From: JAKIVR01 sp035933635
GTDB lineage: Archaea > Thermoplasmatota > Thermoplasmata > Lutacidiplasmatales > UBA184
Assembly: GCA_035933635.1 (NCBI GenBank)
Contig: DASYYY010000021.1
Location: 487,286-551,285, forward strand
Direction of reading: 5' to 3'
DNA length: 64,000 nt
The stretch's first letter is position 1. Each line of letters begins with the position of its first letter. Positions 1 to 8,597 of the stretch are shown here, in pieces. The notes under the pieces are model-generated. The model did no database searches and was not told the DNA's origin. It worked only from the letters and a program-made list of their open reading frames with translations. The position numbers and the translations under genes are program-made.

Positions 1-268
1 CGCAGGAAGTAGATGCGGTTGCGGGTCCGCTCCTGTCCCAGTTTCCCCGCCCTGCCGCACGGGCTGAGGGCCCGCGAGCTTCCCTCTTCCGTCACCGAGC
101 CCGGTTCTGGTCGAAGGGCGCGATCTCGGTGTCCGCCCGCCCAGGTTACGGGGCCCGAGCGGGGATTTATTCGCCCCGAAGCCTGCTCACAGCCAAAGGA
201 AACCCGCGCAGTTCGGCGTCGCACCAATCTGTTTTAATCGCCCCACCGCGTTAGCCGCGCCCGTCCAG
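1..268. other. Left-edge region without a confident gene
   Basis: No full gene is visible. On the minus strand a short frame opens with GTG at 95 and runs off the left edge (it ends with residues RNRIYFLR). It could be the first codons of a gene outside the window, but there is no well-placed TATA box: the nearest, ATAAAT at 165-170, lies about 70 bases away. On the plus strand TTTTAATC at 232-239 sits about 33 bases before the GTG of the next gene and is its likely TATA box. Confidence 0.3.
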
Positions 269-3200
269 GTGAGTGCCTTGTCGAGCAGTTTTTTTCCGTC
301 GGTAGACCGCCCCGAACGAACGCCGGGTTCGTCCCCCCGGACCGCGCGCTGGCTGACCGCGCTGTTCGGCATGGTCGCGGTCCTCGCGTTGATCCCGGCG
401 TTCGCCTCCGGAGCTCCGGTGCATGCCGCGCCCGCCCCCCTCGGTGTGCATACTGGCGAGGTCGCGGTTGCCGCTCCCGGCGCCGGTACCGGGTCGTCGA
501 ACCTGGTGTCGAACCCACGGCTGGCGAGCCTGCCGGCGCCGACCATGGGCCACTTCACCATCCCCGGACCCCACCCCGCCTCGTGGGGGACCGCCGGGAT
601 CCCCCCCGGGTGGGAAGCGCTCCTTCCGTCGCCTTCGGCGTCCAGCCCGTCGTCCTCCTGGGGTTCCAGCACTCCCAATTGGCTCAACCGCTTCTGCGCC
701 GGGATTTGGCCCGGCTTTGACAGCGTCTGGGGCAGCAACCCCCAGAGCGCCTACGGCTCCGGTTGCTACGGCCACGACGAACCGGGCATCCAATTCTATT
801 CCACCCTGCCGGGCAGCGGCGGGAACGTCACCTGGAACGTGACGCTGCCGGTCGACCGGGCGCCGACGATGAACCAGTCCGACCTCTACTCGGCGATGTG
901 GTTCGGTATGGCGCTCCACGACCCCGGCTCCTGGATCGACCAGTGTTTCCTTGAGCTCCAGTTCTATCCGGACCAGCTCTGGACCAACCCCGGGCCGATC
1001 TACCCCAACTACACGGTCAACGGCGCCTGGATCGGCGCGGCCGTTGCTTGGCACATCGACGTCAACGGGAACGAGGACCCGTGCTTCTACGAGCCGCTCT
1101 ACCTGAATGGAACGCCGGGGCCGGCCTACCTGAACATGACCCAGGGCGACCGGATCTCCGTGACCATGACGGGCTGGCAGAGCAACCCGCTCGGCGAGCT
1201 GGTCTCGATACACGACCTGAGCGCCCACCAGCGCTCGTTCGTCCGGCTCTACGACACGGCCGGTGGCTACCCGCTCAACCCGGCCTATTCCACGAACTCC
1301 TACCCGGCCGCCTTCCAGTGGACGCCCGGCGGGGAGTATCCGGTGGTCTTCGCGTTCGAGACGGGACACGCCGGCAACCCGTCCTGGCCCTCGAACAACT
1401 CCTACGGCGGGTGCAGCGGCGGCCCGAAGTCCACCCCGACGGACCCGGGCGCCCCGTGCCCCAGCTACGACCCCGGCTCGTGGGCGAACGACACGCGGAG
1501 CCCGTGGCACATCGACGCGCCCACGTTCTTCAACGCCCGCGCCAAGGAGATCTCCAACCAGGTCGCGTTCACGCAGCCCGAGGGCGGGATGAACCTCGTC
1601 GACCAGACGAGCAACGGTGTCTGCGTGCCCGCGGAGGGCTCGGCCTGGTGCAGCTATCCGTGGTACAGCTACTACTGCGGCGCCCACACCTTCGAATTCG
1701 GCGCCCTCGACTATCCGGGGGTCACCACCGACTTCGGCAAGTTCACGCAGTTCGACCGTAACCTCGCCGAGAACGCGATGGAGCTCGGCTTCTTCCCGCC
1801 CACCAACTTCACGGTCCCGAGTTGCACGGGCACCGGGAGCACCGTGAGCGTGGGCAGCACCTCGGCGTCGGCCGGCTCGGCGTACTTCCTGTCGCACGAC
1901 TACGCGGCGGCTACGGCGGTCCGCGGGGTGAGCGACGGTGAGTACTCGCTGAGCGCGATCCCGACCGCGGGGGAGTTCTTCTCGCACTGGACGACCACCG
2001 GTGGCGTCTCGGTCACGTTGGCCAACAGCGAGTGGACCACCATCGACGTCACCGGCTCCGGCTCGGTGACGGCCGCCTTCACCCGGCACCCGGCGCTGAC
2101 CACCGTGACCTTCAATGACCTTCCCGGATCCGGCCGGGTCGGGCTGACCGCCTCGTTCTTCCAGGTCGGCGCCGGCCTGTCGCTGGCGACGATCCCGAAC
2201 GGCGGATCCTACGCCCTCCCACCCGGAGTCTACTCCATCGAAGGCTACGCTCCCGTCGGCTACAACTTCTCGTCGTGGAGCTCGGCCAGCTCGGGCGTCC
2301 AGATCGCCGCCCCGGGTTTCCCCGTGACCTGGCTGACGGTCACCGGATCGGCCACCACGGCGACCGTCACGGCGCACGATGTGCGGTCGGTCGACCTGAC
2401 CACGCTCGGGATCTACGTCGTCGGCAGCGGAAGCTGGAGGGTCGGCGCCCTGACGGTCACGAACGCCGGCGGCGGCTTCAACTTCGGCCAGATGACGATG
2501 CACGTCGGGACCTACGCCTCGACGATCACGCCGGCCCGGGGAACGCTCGCGACGACGATCCTGTACGGGACGTCGATCGTGATGGTGAACTTCTCGATGC
2601 ACTCGCTCGTGATGCTCGAGAATGCGACGCCGCTGCTGGAGGTGATCTTCACCGCACCGGCCCACCTGACGTTCAGCTCGACCCCCGCCGCCGGCGGCCA
2701 GCTCGAGCTCGTGGGTTCGGCCGGTCCGCCGCAGCTGCTGTCGAGCGGCACGACGGCGCTGATCCCGCAAGGCGTGTACGAGGCCGTCGGTGTGCCCAAC
2801 GACGGTTACGCGTTCCTCGGTTGGTCGTCGAGCAACTCGACGACGATCGCGATCTCGTCGACCACCTCGGTCGCCACGATCGTGACCGTGGCCGGCAGCG
2901 GCACGCTGACGGCATCGTTCGTCAAGGCGGCGCACTCGATGCGGCTCGGTTTCATCGTCAGGCCCAACGCCGGTAGGGTCCTGTTCAACGCCCAGAACCT
3001 CTACCTATCCGGGGCGTCCAACGGATCGCTCGGCGGGGGGCAGTACCTGGTGAGCGCGGTACCGGCTCCGGGCTGGTCGTTCGTCGGCTGGGCCGCATCG
3101 GGGCACGTCTCGTTCGTGACGTCGAGCTCCGGGGCCACCGCGATCGTCCTGGTCACGGGCGGGGGCACCCTAACGGCGGTGCTCCATCGGACGCTCGTCG

Positions 3201-3442
3201 CGGTGACGTTCGTCGCGTACAACCCGAGCGGCTCCGGCGCGAGCCCCGCGGTCCTGTCGGTCGCCGGCCACCATCTGCACTCGGGTGAGACGATCTACGT
3301 CCCGATGGGCACGCACGCGATCGTGCTGACGAGCTCACACGCGTTGCTCCGCTGGGAGGTCACTCCGGGCCTGACGGTGGGAACGGGCACCAGCACGACG
3401 CTCGACGTCGGCGGCGCGGGCACCGTCTACGCCGTCCTCTGA
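269..3442 (+). CDS. Large exported surface protein with InlB-like repeats
   Basis: A 1057-residue protein starting at GTG. An Arg-containing N-region is followed by a hydrophobic segment at about residues 28-47 ending in Ala-rich sequence, which fits export. Residues ~110-520 form a domain I cannot name; it shares CYGHDEP (near 165), DLY..WFG and FLE-QFYP motifs with the protein at 35704-38091. The C-terminal half carries at least four copies of a ~90-residue unit with a G-(F/Y)-x-(F)-x-x-W core (near 567, 663, 845, 933), each closing in G(S/T)GTLTA-F. That pattern matches the divergent InlB B-repeat (Flg_new_2-like) fold of bacterial and archaeal surface proteins. There is no obvious C-terminal membrane anchor. 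The next gene continues in the same frame after the TGA. Role inferred: cell-surface adhesion or binding; substrate unknown. Confidence 0.85.
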   Translation: MSALSSSFFPSVDRPERTPGSSPRTARWLTALFGMVAVLALIPAFASGAPVHAAPAPLGVHTGEVAVAAPGAGTGSSNLVSNPRLASLPAPTMGHFTIPGPHPASWGTAGIPPGWEALLPSPSASSPSSSWGSSTPNWLNRFCAGIWPGFDSVWGSNPQSAYGSGCYGHDEPGIQFYSTLPGSGGNVTWNVTLPVDRAPTMNQSDLYSAMWFGMALHDPGSWIDQCFLELQFYPDQLWTNPGPIYPNYTVNGAWIGAAVAWHIDVNGNEDPCFYEPLYLNGTPGPAYLNMTQGDRISVTMTGWQSNPLGELVSIHDLSAHQRSFVRLYDTAGGYPLNPAYSTNSYPAAFQWTPGGEYPVVFAFETGHAGNPSWPSNNSYGGCSGGPKSTPTDPGAPCPSYDPGSWANDTRSPWHIDAPTFFNARAKEISNQVAFTQPEGGMNLVDQTSNGVCVPAEGSAWCSYPWYSYYCGAHTFEFGALDYPGVTTDFGKFTQFDRNLAENAMELGFFPPTNFTVPSCTGTGSTVSVGSTSASAGSAYFLSHDYAAATAVRGVSDGEYSLSAIPTAGEFFSHWTTTGGVSVTLANSEWTTIDVTGSGSVTAAFTRHPALTTVTFNDLPGSGRVGLTASFFQVGAGLSLATIPNGGSYALPPGVYSIEGYAPVGYNFSSWSSASSGVQIAAPGFPVTWLTVTGSATTATVTAHDVRSVDLTTLGIYVVGSGSWRVGALTVTNAGGGFNFGQMTMHVGTYASTITPARGTLATTILYGTSIVMVNFSMHSLVMLENATPLLEVIFTAPAHLTFSSTPAAGGQLELVGSAGPPQLLSSGTTALIPQGVYEAVGVPNDGYAFLGWSSSNSTTIAISSTTSVATIVTVAGSGTLTASFVKAAHSMRLGFIVRPNAGRVLFNAQNLYLSGASNGSLGGGQYLVSAVPAPGWSFVGWAASGHVSFVTSSSGATAIVLVTGGGTLTAVLHRTLVAVTFVAYNPSGSGASPAVLSVAGHHLHSGETIYVPMGTHAIVLTSSHALLRWEVTPGLTVGTGTSTTLDVGGAGTVYAVL

Positions 3443-3646
3443 GCCTTCGAGCCCGGGGAGTCGGCGACGAGGCGAACCCCTTCCCCCTCTTCGGAGGGAC
3501 CACGACGATCCTCCCGGGCGGCGCCCGGCGGTGCCGGGGTCGTCCTGGCGGCGATTGCGGTCGTAGCGATCCTGACTCTGACCCCGACGTGGATCCTCGG
3601 CCCGATCGCGACGGTCCGCGCCGGGGCCCGCCTCGATGCGACATCG

Positions 3647-5002
3647 GTGCTGGCGGCCTGCCCCGGGGCGGACTGGCCGACCTACATGGGCAATGTCGAG
3701 CGCCAGGCCAATGCCTTCTCCGAGACGGCGATATCGGCCCGTAGTGCTCCAGGACTTCGCTTGCTCTGGAACTACTCCACCGGAGCCGATGTGAGCGCCT
3801 CACCGGCGCTCGTTCGTGGAGTGGTGTATATCGGAGCGCACAACGGCGAGTTCTTCGCGCTCCGGGCGGCGAGCGGCGCTCTCGTGTGGAAGAACTTCCT
3901 CGGGATCGACACGCTGCTCAACCGAACGAACGGCGTCGCGTCCTCGGCGACCGTGGCCGGCGGCGTCGTCTACGTCGGCGGCGGCAACTCCTCGTGGTAC
4001 GCGGTCTCGGCGAAGAACGGCACCATCCTGTGGAACGTGACGACCGGCAACATCAGCCAGGGCTACTTCAACTGGGCGAGCCCGCTCCTGGCCAACGGCG
4101 ATGCCTACATCGGCATCGCGAGCAAGGGCGACATGCCGCTCGTCTACGGTGGCCTCCTGCAGGTCTCGCTCGCGACGCACGCCAAGTTGCGTTTCTTCAA
4201 CACCACGGCCGCGGGGACGCTGGGAGCGAGCATCTGGACCTCGCCGGCCCTGGACCCGACGACCCACACCGTGTTCGTGACCACCGGCAACCCCGGCCCC
4301 GGCCCGAACGGGTCGGTCTGGGGCCAGGCGATCCTCGGCCTCGGTGGCCGGGCCCTCAAGCTGGTCGGGCACTGGACGGTGCCGGCGAACCAGAGCGTCA
4401 CGGACGGCGACTTCGGCGCGACGCCGACGGTCTTCAACGCCCCCAACGGCACCCCGATGGTTGCGGCCGCGAACAAGAACGGGATCGTCTACGCTTGGGA
4501 CCAGGCCCATCTGGCCTCCGGTCCGGTCTGGGAGCGGACCGTGGCCTACGCTTCCGGGGCCAAGGGCCTGCCCAATCTTGGGCCGAGCTCCTGGAGCCCC
4601 GGCGCGCTCTATGTCGGCAGCTCGCTCACCTCGATCGGCGGCGTCAACTATTCCGGTTCGGTCCGGGCCTTTGATGCCGCCAACGGGACCCTTCGGTGGG
4701 TGAAGGCCGAGCCGAACGGGGCCGTGCTCGGCGCTCCCGTGTACGCGAACGGCCTGCTGATCGTCGGTGCGGGGGACGTTCTCCAGGTCCTCAACGCCTC
4801 GAGCGGCGCGACGCTCTTCCATTACACCACGACCACCGGCGGCCGATTCCAGGGCCCGGCGGCGGTCGCCCACGGTGAGATCGTCATCGGGGCGAGCGAC
4901 GGACGGGTCTACGCCTTCGGGGTCACGACCTGCCGGCCCGGGCTCGCCGCGCCCGACCCGGTACCCGACTTGGTCGCGCCGGTTTCGGCGCGCCCGGAGT
5001 GA
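3647..5002 (+). CDS. PQQ-like beta-propeller protein (start uncertain)
   Basis: From GTG 3647 the protein has 451 residues and begins with a WPTYMGN-type entry followed by repeated blades closing in LLWNYSTG, LVWKNF, ILWNVTTG and LRWVKAE. This is the signature of PQQ-like (quinoprotein-type) eight-bladed propellers. Nothing shows that a PQQ cofactor is bound, and many such archaeal proteins are structural or binding modules. The frame is open all the way back to the TGA of the previous gene at 3440-3442. It encodes an Arg-rich stretch and a strong hydrophobic segment (3536-3610), a likely export signal, yet there is no ATG, GTG or TTG before 3647. Either a non-standard start (CTG 3545), stop-codon readthrough, or a sequence error is needed to include the signal. 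The fold is clear; the N-terminus is not. Confidence 0.8.
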   Translation: MLAACPGADWPTYMGNVERQANAFSETAISARSAPGLRLLWNYSTGADVSASPALVRGVVYIGAHNGEFFALRAASGALVWKNFLGIDTLLNRTNGVASSATVAGGVVYVGGGNSSWYAVSAKNGTILWNVTTGNISQGYFNWASPLLANGDAYIGIASKGDMPLVYGGLLQVSLATHAKLRFFNTTAAGTLGASIWTSPALDPTTHTVFVTTGNPGPGPNGSVWGQAILGLGGRALKLVGHWTVPANQSVTDGDFGATPTVFNAPNGTPMVAAANKNGIVYAWDQAHLASGPVWERTVAYASGAKGLPNLGPSSWSPGALYVGSSLTSIGGVNYSGSVRAFDAANGTLRWVKAEPNGAVLGAPVYANGLLIVGAGDVLQVLNASSGATLFHYTTTTGGRFQGPAAVAHGEIVIGASDGRVYAFGVTTCRPGLAAPDPVPDLVAPVSARPE

Positions 5003-5219
5003 CCGGTCCATCGACCGGTGTTCCGGTTCGCCAGCGCGACGCAGCCGATTGCTTCACGGAGCCCCCTCAACGGGGGAAAGGCGCGACAATTCGACCCCGT
5101 ACGGGGCCCTTGTTGGCGTGGACCGCGCGCCCGGAACTGCTGGATCACCGTTGGGCGCGTCGACCGGACCGGTTGGGAGCGCCACCGTCGGAGACGGCGG
5201 AAGAAACGCCCGAATCCGA

Positions 5220-5229
5220 AGGTATATCA
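5220..5229 (+). promoter_or_regulatory. TATA box of the Fic-like gene
   Basis: AGGTATATCA lies centred about 28 bases before the ATG at 5253. Archaeal transcription starts about 25-27 bases after the TATA centre, so the mRNA would begin at or next to the start codon (leaderless). Confidence 0.6.
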
Positions 5230-5252
5230 TCGATGTTCCGAGAGGGAAGCGC

Positions 5253-6458
5253 ATGGCCGCACCGGCGGCCAAGTACGGCCACTGCCACGTCCGGTACCCC
5301 GTCGAGTACCGGTCGAAGGTGCCGTTCCGGCCGGAGGTGACCGCCCCGCTCGACTTCGCCGCGCGGGTCGCGGAAATCTTCGCGCTCGATCGGGAACTCG
5401 ACCGCGCCGTGCTTGGCTTGGAGCAGTACGCCACGCTGCTGTCCGAGAGCGCCGAGGCCTACCTGACGCGCGGGGAGCTCCACGCCGAACCGCGTGCGGG
5501 AGCCTCGCCGCACTCGGCCGGCGCGGCCTCGCCGTGGGCGGGAGGCGCCGCTCGGCGGCAGTTCCTGCTGAACGAGCTCCAGTTCCTTCGTGAGAGCCAC
5601 CGTTACCGGCCGCCCTGGAGCGTCCCCCTCGTCCAAGAGGCCCACGCGCGCCTGACCCGGGGGTTGGGCCCCCATGCGCGGCCCGGGGAGTTCCGCGAGG
5701 TCCCCTTGTTGTTGCGCAGCCCCTCCGGGGAGCCGATCTACCGGGCAGCACCGCCGGAGAAGATCCGCGGCGAGCTCGACGAGCTGTTGGACTGGGTGGA
5801 CCGATTCGGTCCGACGCTGAATCCCGTGGTGCCGGCCACCGTGCTCCTCCAGGGGTTCAACAGCATCCAGCCGTTCGCCGACGGGAACGCCTCGGTGGGC
5901 CGAGTGATGGCCCGGCTCTACCTTCACCTGGCCGGATTGTCGAACGCGGAGCTCGTGCCGTTCGTCGAGGCGCGGCCCGCCGAGGCCCCACTTCGCCAGC
6001 GGCTGGCGCTGTGGACCGAGTCGACGAACTCCTACCTCGAGCTGATCGATTACTCGACCGACGCGATGCTCCAGGCCTACCAGCTCGCCGCGCACCGGTG
6101 GCTGGCCCCCTCGGCCGGCGGCGATGAGATGGAGGAGACCGCGCTCCGCTTGCTCGGCCGAGCCCGTCGCCACCCGAACTGGTTCTCAGCGCACGAGGCG
6201 TCCGGTTGGGTCGGGGGTCGTAGCACGTCGACCGTCATCCGGCACCTCAACGACCTGGTCGGTGATGGTCTGCTCGAGTCGATGGGGAAGACGCGCGCCA
6301 AGCGCTACCGCGCCCTCGGCTTCTCGACCGCACTGCCCGGCCTGGTCGAGCGATTCACCGTGCACCGGCTGCCGCCGCCGGGACGCCCACGAGCGCGGGC
6401 GGCCCTCGGCATTGCGCCGGCCGCGGCGGGAACCGGACGCCGGGGCACCTACTCCTGA
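5253..6458 (+). CDS. Fic-fold protein with degenerate active site and winged helix
   Basis: A 401-residue protein. The N-terminal half resembles the helical lead-in of Fic proteins (LLNEL, PGEFR, YRAAPPEKI), then residues ~206-217 give QPFADGNASVGR. The Fic consensus is HPFxDGNGRxxR, so the catalytic His is Gln and the phosphate-binding Gly-Arg is Ala-Ser, while the DGN and the last GR are kept. Fic enzymes use the His to transfer AMP or related groups to target proteins; this copy should be inactive for that or chemically different. Residues ~295-350 form a winged helix (ASGWVGG..STSTVIRHLNDL), a usual C-terminal partner of archaeal and bacterial Fic proteins, so DNA binding is likely. The ATG is placed by the TATA box. 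The end overlaps the convergent AbrB-like gene by 10 bases. Confidence 0.8.
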   Translation: MAAPAAKYGHCHVRYPVEYRSKVPFRPEVTAPLDFAARVAEIFALDRELDRAVLGLEQYATLLSESAEAYLTRGELHAEPRAGASPHSAGAASPWAGGAARRQFLLNELQFLRESHRYRPPWSVPLVQEAHARLTRGLGPHARPGEFREVPLLLRSPSGEPIYRAAPPEKIRGELDELLDWVDRFGPTLNPVVPATVLLQGFNSIQPFADGNASVGRVMARLYLHLAGLSNAELVPFVEARPAEAPLRQRLALWTESTNSYLELIDYSTDAMLQAYQLAAHRWLAPSAGGDEMEETALRLLGRARRHPNWFSAHEASGWVGGRSTSTVIRHLNDLVGDGLLESMGKTRAKRYRALGFSTALPGLVERFTVHRLPPPGRPRARAALGIAPAAAGTGRRGTYS

Positions 6459-6700
6459 GAGGCGGTCCATTCCTCGGAGGCGTCGCCCGCCCGTTCCGGC
6501 GGCGGTGCCTGCGGGACCGTCCGCACCACGCGTTCGACCCGGACCGAGCCGGTCGCCGTATCGACGACCCAACTGAGTTCGTCGCCCGGCTTGAGTCCGA
6601 GCGTCCACGCGACGACCTGCGGGATCGTCACTCTCAGCGACGCGGAACCACGTGTCGCTTTCACCACGCGGGCGACGAAAGGTGGAGGAGCTCCCGACAT
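6449..6700 (-). CDS. AbrB/SpoVT-like DNA-binding protein
   Basis: An 83-residue protein with the swapped-hairpin pattern of AbrB/MazE-type domains at residues ~10-50: VVKATRGSASLRVTIP followed by LGLKPGDEL. Such domains dimerise and bind DNA; many are antitoxins or transition-state regulators. Charged, proline-rich sequence follows. No toxin gene lies beside it on the same strand, and the convergent partner is the Fic-fold gene, whose last 10 bases it shares. Fic toxins are sometimes regulated by small partners, so a functional link is possible but is only inferred from position. Confidence 0.75.
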   Translation of the reverse strand: MSGAPPPFVARVVKATRGSASLRVTIPQVVAWTLGLKPGDELSWVVDTATGSVRVERVVRTVPQAPPPERAGDASEEWTASQE

Positions 6701-6947
6701 CTCATGCCCCTAGGGTCCGCGGGGCGGCTGCCCGTGGCGAACCGGTCGGTAGGCCTGCGCGGCGCTGCAGTGCGTTCACCTCGAATTCGACCCCGGCACT
6801 GCGGATAGCGGCTCCGGGGGGTCGCTTCCCGCCACGACAGGTCCTGTAGTGTGCGTACCCGACCCTCCACGGTCGCCCGCTCGGCGGTGCGGGAAGGATC
6901 GAACCCGCCCGCCCACGAGCGTGTGTCCGATCGTGCGGTGTCGGGAG

Positions 6948-7067
6948 CTAGCCCGGCCCGGCCGCTTCCACGGGTACACCTTCGGTCCCGTGGGCGGCGC
7001 GCATGTGTTCTACCAGTTCGGCCGGTGACGCGAACGTCGCGGCGCATTCGGGGCACGTTTCTGCCAT
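6948..7067 (-). CDS. C2H2 zinc-finger microprotein, 39 residues
   Basis: The frame starts at ATG 7067 and ends with TAG at 6948-6950. The product is a single C2H2 finger: Cys5 and Cys8 (CPEC), then His21 and His26 (HMRAAH), with the usual hydrophobic Phe and Leu between, and a short acidic tail. The gene is supported by a clear Shine-Dalgarno sequence, GGAGGTGG, about 7 bases upstream, and a TATA-like GATAC about 45 bases upstream, giving a short leader of about 18 bases. Archaeal single-finger proteins of this size are thought to bind DNA, RNA or protein. A second such gene lies at 58566-58769. Confidence 0.75.
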   Translation of the reverse strand: MAETCPECAATFASPAELVEHMRAAHGTEGVPVEAAGPG

Positions 7068-7155
7068 GGTCTACCACCTCCGTCGATGGCGACGACTCGG
7101 GGCCCGAGCGTATCATGGGCGTGGTTACCACGTTCCCGGACGGGCGGGTGCGTCC

Positions 7156-7443
7156 CTATGCCGAGCCGAACTCCCGGAGCGCACCTTCGGAGTTGAAGGC
7201 GAAGGAAAATCGTGCAGTCCCCGACCGGGAGGACACCGTGCAGGTACGCCCCCGGCGGTCACCGGCGATGACGAGCTCCTCGAGCGTGCTCCACCCGGTC
7301 GTCGCTCGGATCCGGGCCAGCAGCGCTCGGAACTGCCGCGCGCAGAGCGCGCAACAGAAGAACCGGCGCTCGCCGTCGACCTCCTCCCAGTGGTCGCCCC
7401 AGGTCGAGTCGCAGATCGCGCAGCCCGAGTAGTTAATCCTCAA
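7156..7443 (-). CDS. TA0938-like zinc-binding protein
   Basis: A 95-residue protein. CAIC near the N-terminus is followed by FCCALCARQF, giving two Cys pairs for one zinc, then a helical part (ATTGWSTLEEL) and a C-terminal strand region (GRTCTVSS). This resembles TA0938 of Thermoplasma acidophilum, a small zinc protein of unknown function; the assignment is from memory of the family and not from a search. It starts with TTG at 7443, inside the last codons of the upstream gene (11-base overlap), so translation is probably coupled. Confidence 0.7.
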   Translation of the reverse strand: MRINYSGCAICDSTWGDHWEEVDGERRFFCCALCARQFRALLARIRATTGWSTLEELVIAGDRRGRTCTVSSRSGTARFSFAFNSEGALREFGSA

Positions 7444-8326
7444 ACTCGCGGCCCCGCTCCAGACGCGCGATCAGGTAGTCGTCGAAGAGGTCGACCGAAC
7501 GTAGGAAGGTCGACTGAACGTCGCGCACCAGCTCGGGATCGGTGGCGTTCTGGCGCACGAGCGCGAGCGCTCCGCCCGAATGGCCGACGTCGGCCTCGTA
7601 GCCCTCGCGGAGGAACGCCTTGGACGCGTCGGTGATGGAGTCACCGGATAGGATCGCCGGATCGAAGTAGCGGCTGGAGGCGCACACGTCGACGAGGTCT
7701 CGGTTCGCGATGAGCTCCAGCGAGTGCATCGCCGCGAGCGCCTCGACCCAATGGGTCTCGGTGGCGATTCGCTGCCACCCTTCGATCCCGGCCCGGGTGG
7801 CCGGCAAGGGGGGCATCGCGAGGGTGCGCGCGCGCGGCAGTCCGAGGCTCTCGCCCATCTGGAGCAACAGCTCGTAATGCGCGACCCGGTCCGGGCCGAA
7901 CCCACCGTACTCGGTGGTCAGGTTGTCCAGCTCGTAGTGAACGACCTCGGGTCGATCGGTGCGGGCCATGATGTAGGCGCACGAGCGCACCCATTGGCGC
8001 AGGAAGTGCTGGTGCTCGACGACGTACCCGAGGAGCGTGGCCCGGCTCGGGTGCTGGAGGGCTCGGACGAACGGGTGCGGGACCGGCCCATAGAACCGCT
8101 CGACGAACCGGGCGATGATCCAGTCCGAGATGGACCGGTCGCCGAGCGCGTAATAGCGTTCCAACCGGCCCGAGAGCTCCTCGGTGGGCATCTTCGAGCG
8201 CGAGATGTTCTGGTTCAGCCAGCGCACATGGGCCGAGTCGCTGCGCGCGGCGGCTTGGGCGAGGTGCGAGGCCAGCCCAACGAACCCCGAGGGACCGAGA
8301 TGATCCAGGCACGCCGGGCAGCGCAT
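7433..8326 (-). CDS. Haem-oxygenase-like diiron (TenA/PqqC-fold) protein with zinc-finger-like start
   Basis: A 297-residue protein. The first ~25 residues hold CPAC and a later His (SHLAQAA) like a small zinc finger. Residues ~60-240 match the seven-helix haem-oxygenase-like diiron oxidase fold: VVEHQHFLRQW supplies Glu and His, YELDNLTTEYGG supplies Glu, and VAHYELLLQMGESLGL supplies His and Glu, all spaced as in the iron-containing redox enzyme/PqqC-TenA superfamily. The substrate cannot be read. A Shine-Dalgarno sequence (GAGGAGAG) precedes ATG 8326. The gene lies 23 bases after a small gene and overlaps the TA0938-like gene by 11 bases, so the three look like one operon. Confidence 0.75.
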   Translation of the reverse strand: MRCPACLDHLGPSGFVGLASHLAQAAARSDSAHVRWLNQNISRSKMPTEELSGRLERYYALGDRSISDWIIARFVERFYGPVPHPFVRALQHPSRATLLGYVVEHQHFLRQWVRSCAYIMARTDRPEVVHYELDNLTTEYGGFGPDRVAHYELLLQMGESLGLPRARTLAMPPLPATRAGIEGWQRIATETHWVEALAAMHSLELIANRDLVDVCASSRYFDPAILSGDSITDASKAFLREGYEADVGHSGGALALVRQNATDPELVRDVQSTFLRSVDLFDDYLIARLERGREFED

Positions 8327-8349
8327 CGCGATCTCTCCTCGTCCGCCGG

Positions 8350-8565
8350 CTAGAGCGGGAACTCCGGCGGCAGACGCGCGCGCAGCGACTGGTACTCGGT
8401 GTCGTGGGCGTAGCGCACCCGCATCTGGACCAGGAGCGACCGGACCTCCTGAGGTTCAAGATTCCGTGCCCCGGCCACCATCTCGACGGTGGCCTCGAAC
8501 TCCTCGCCGCACGCGGCGTAGCAGTTCCCCATGCCGGTGAGGAGTTCCCTCTCCCGGGGGTCCAT
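8350..8565 (-). CDS. Small helical protein of unknown function
   Basis: A 71-residue acidic protein (MDPRERELLTGMGNCYAACG at its start). It has two Cys five residues apart, an N-terminal helix and a middle Glu-rich helix. I do not recognise a family. ATG 8565 was preferred over upstream starts because GGTTATCGC near 8593 fits a TATA box about 28 bases ahead. It is the first gene of the probable three-gene unit leading into the diiron protein, so it may serve that enzyme; this is inference from spacing only. Confidence 0.6.
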   Translation of the reverse strand: MDPRERELLTGMGNCYAACGEEFEATVEMVAGARNLEPQEVRSLLVQMRVRYAHDTEYQSLRARLPPEFPL

Positions 8566-8597
8566 ATGCGTCGCAGACGCGGGAGAGCGATAACCGT

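Noticed and set aside
251..2935. 894-codon open frame on the minus strand under the first surface gene
   Set aside because: Its product is Arg/Gly/Val-rich without hydrophobic cores or motifs; such long antisense frames are expected in GC-rich genes. The same holds for 10296-11807, 19015-21426, 32999-34936 and 56472-58139.
6885..6915. tRNA-like GGTTCGATCC on the minus strand
   Set aside because: The bases on each side do not pair as a T-arm, and no acceptor or anticodon arm can be built.
6661..7131. 156-codon minus frame across the zinc-finger gene
   Set aside because: It covers the better-supported 39-residue zinc-finger gene in another frame and has Arg-rich, non-protein-like composition.
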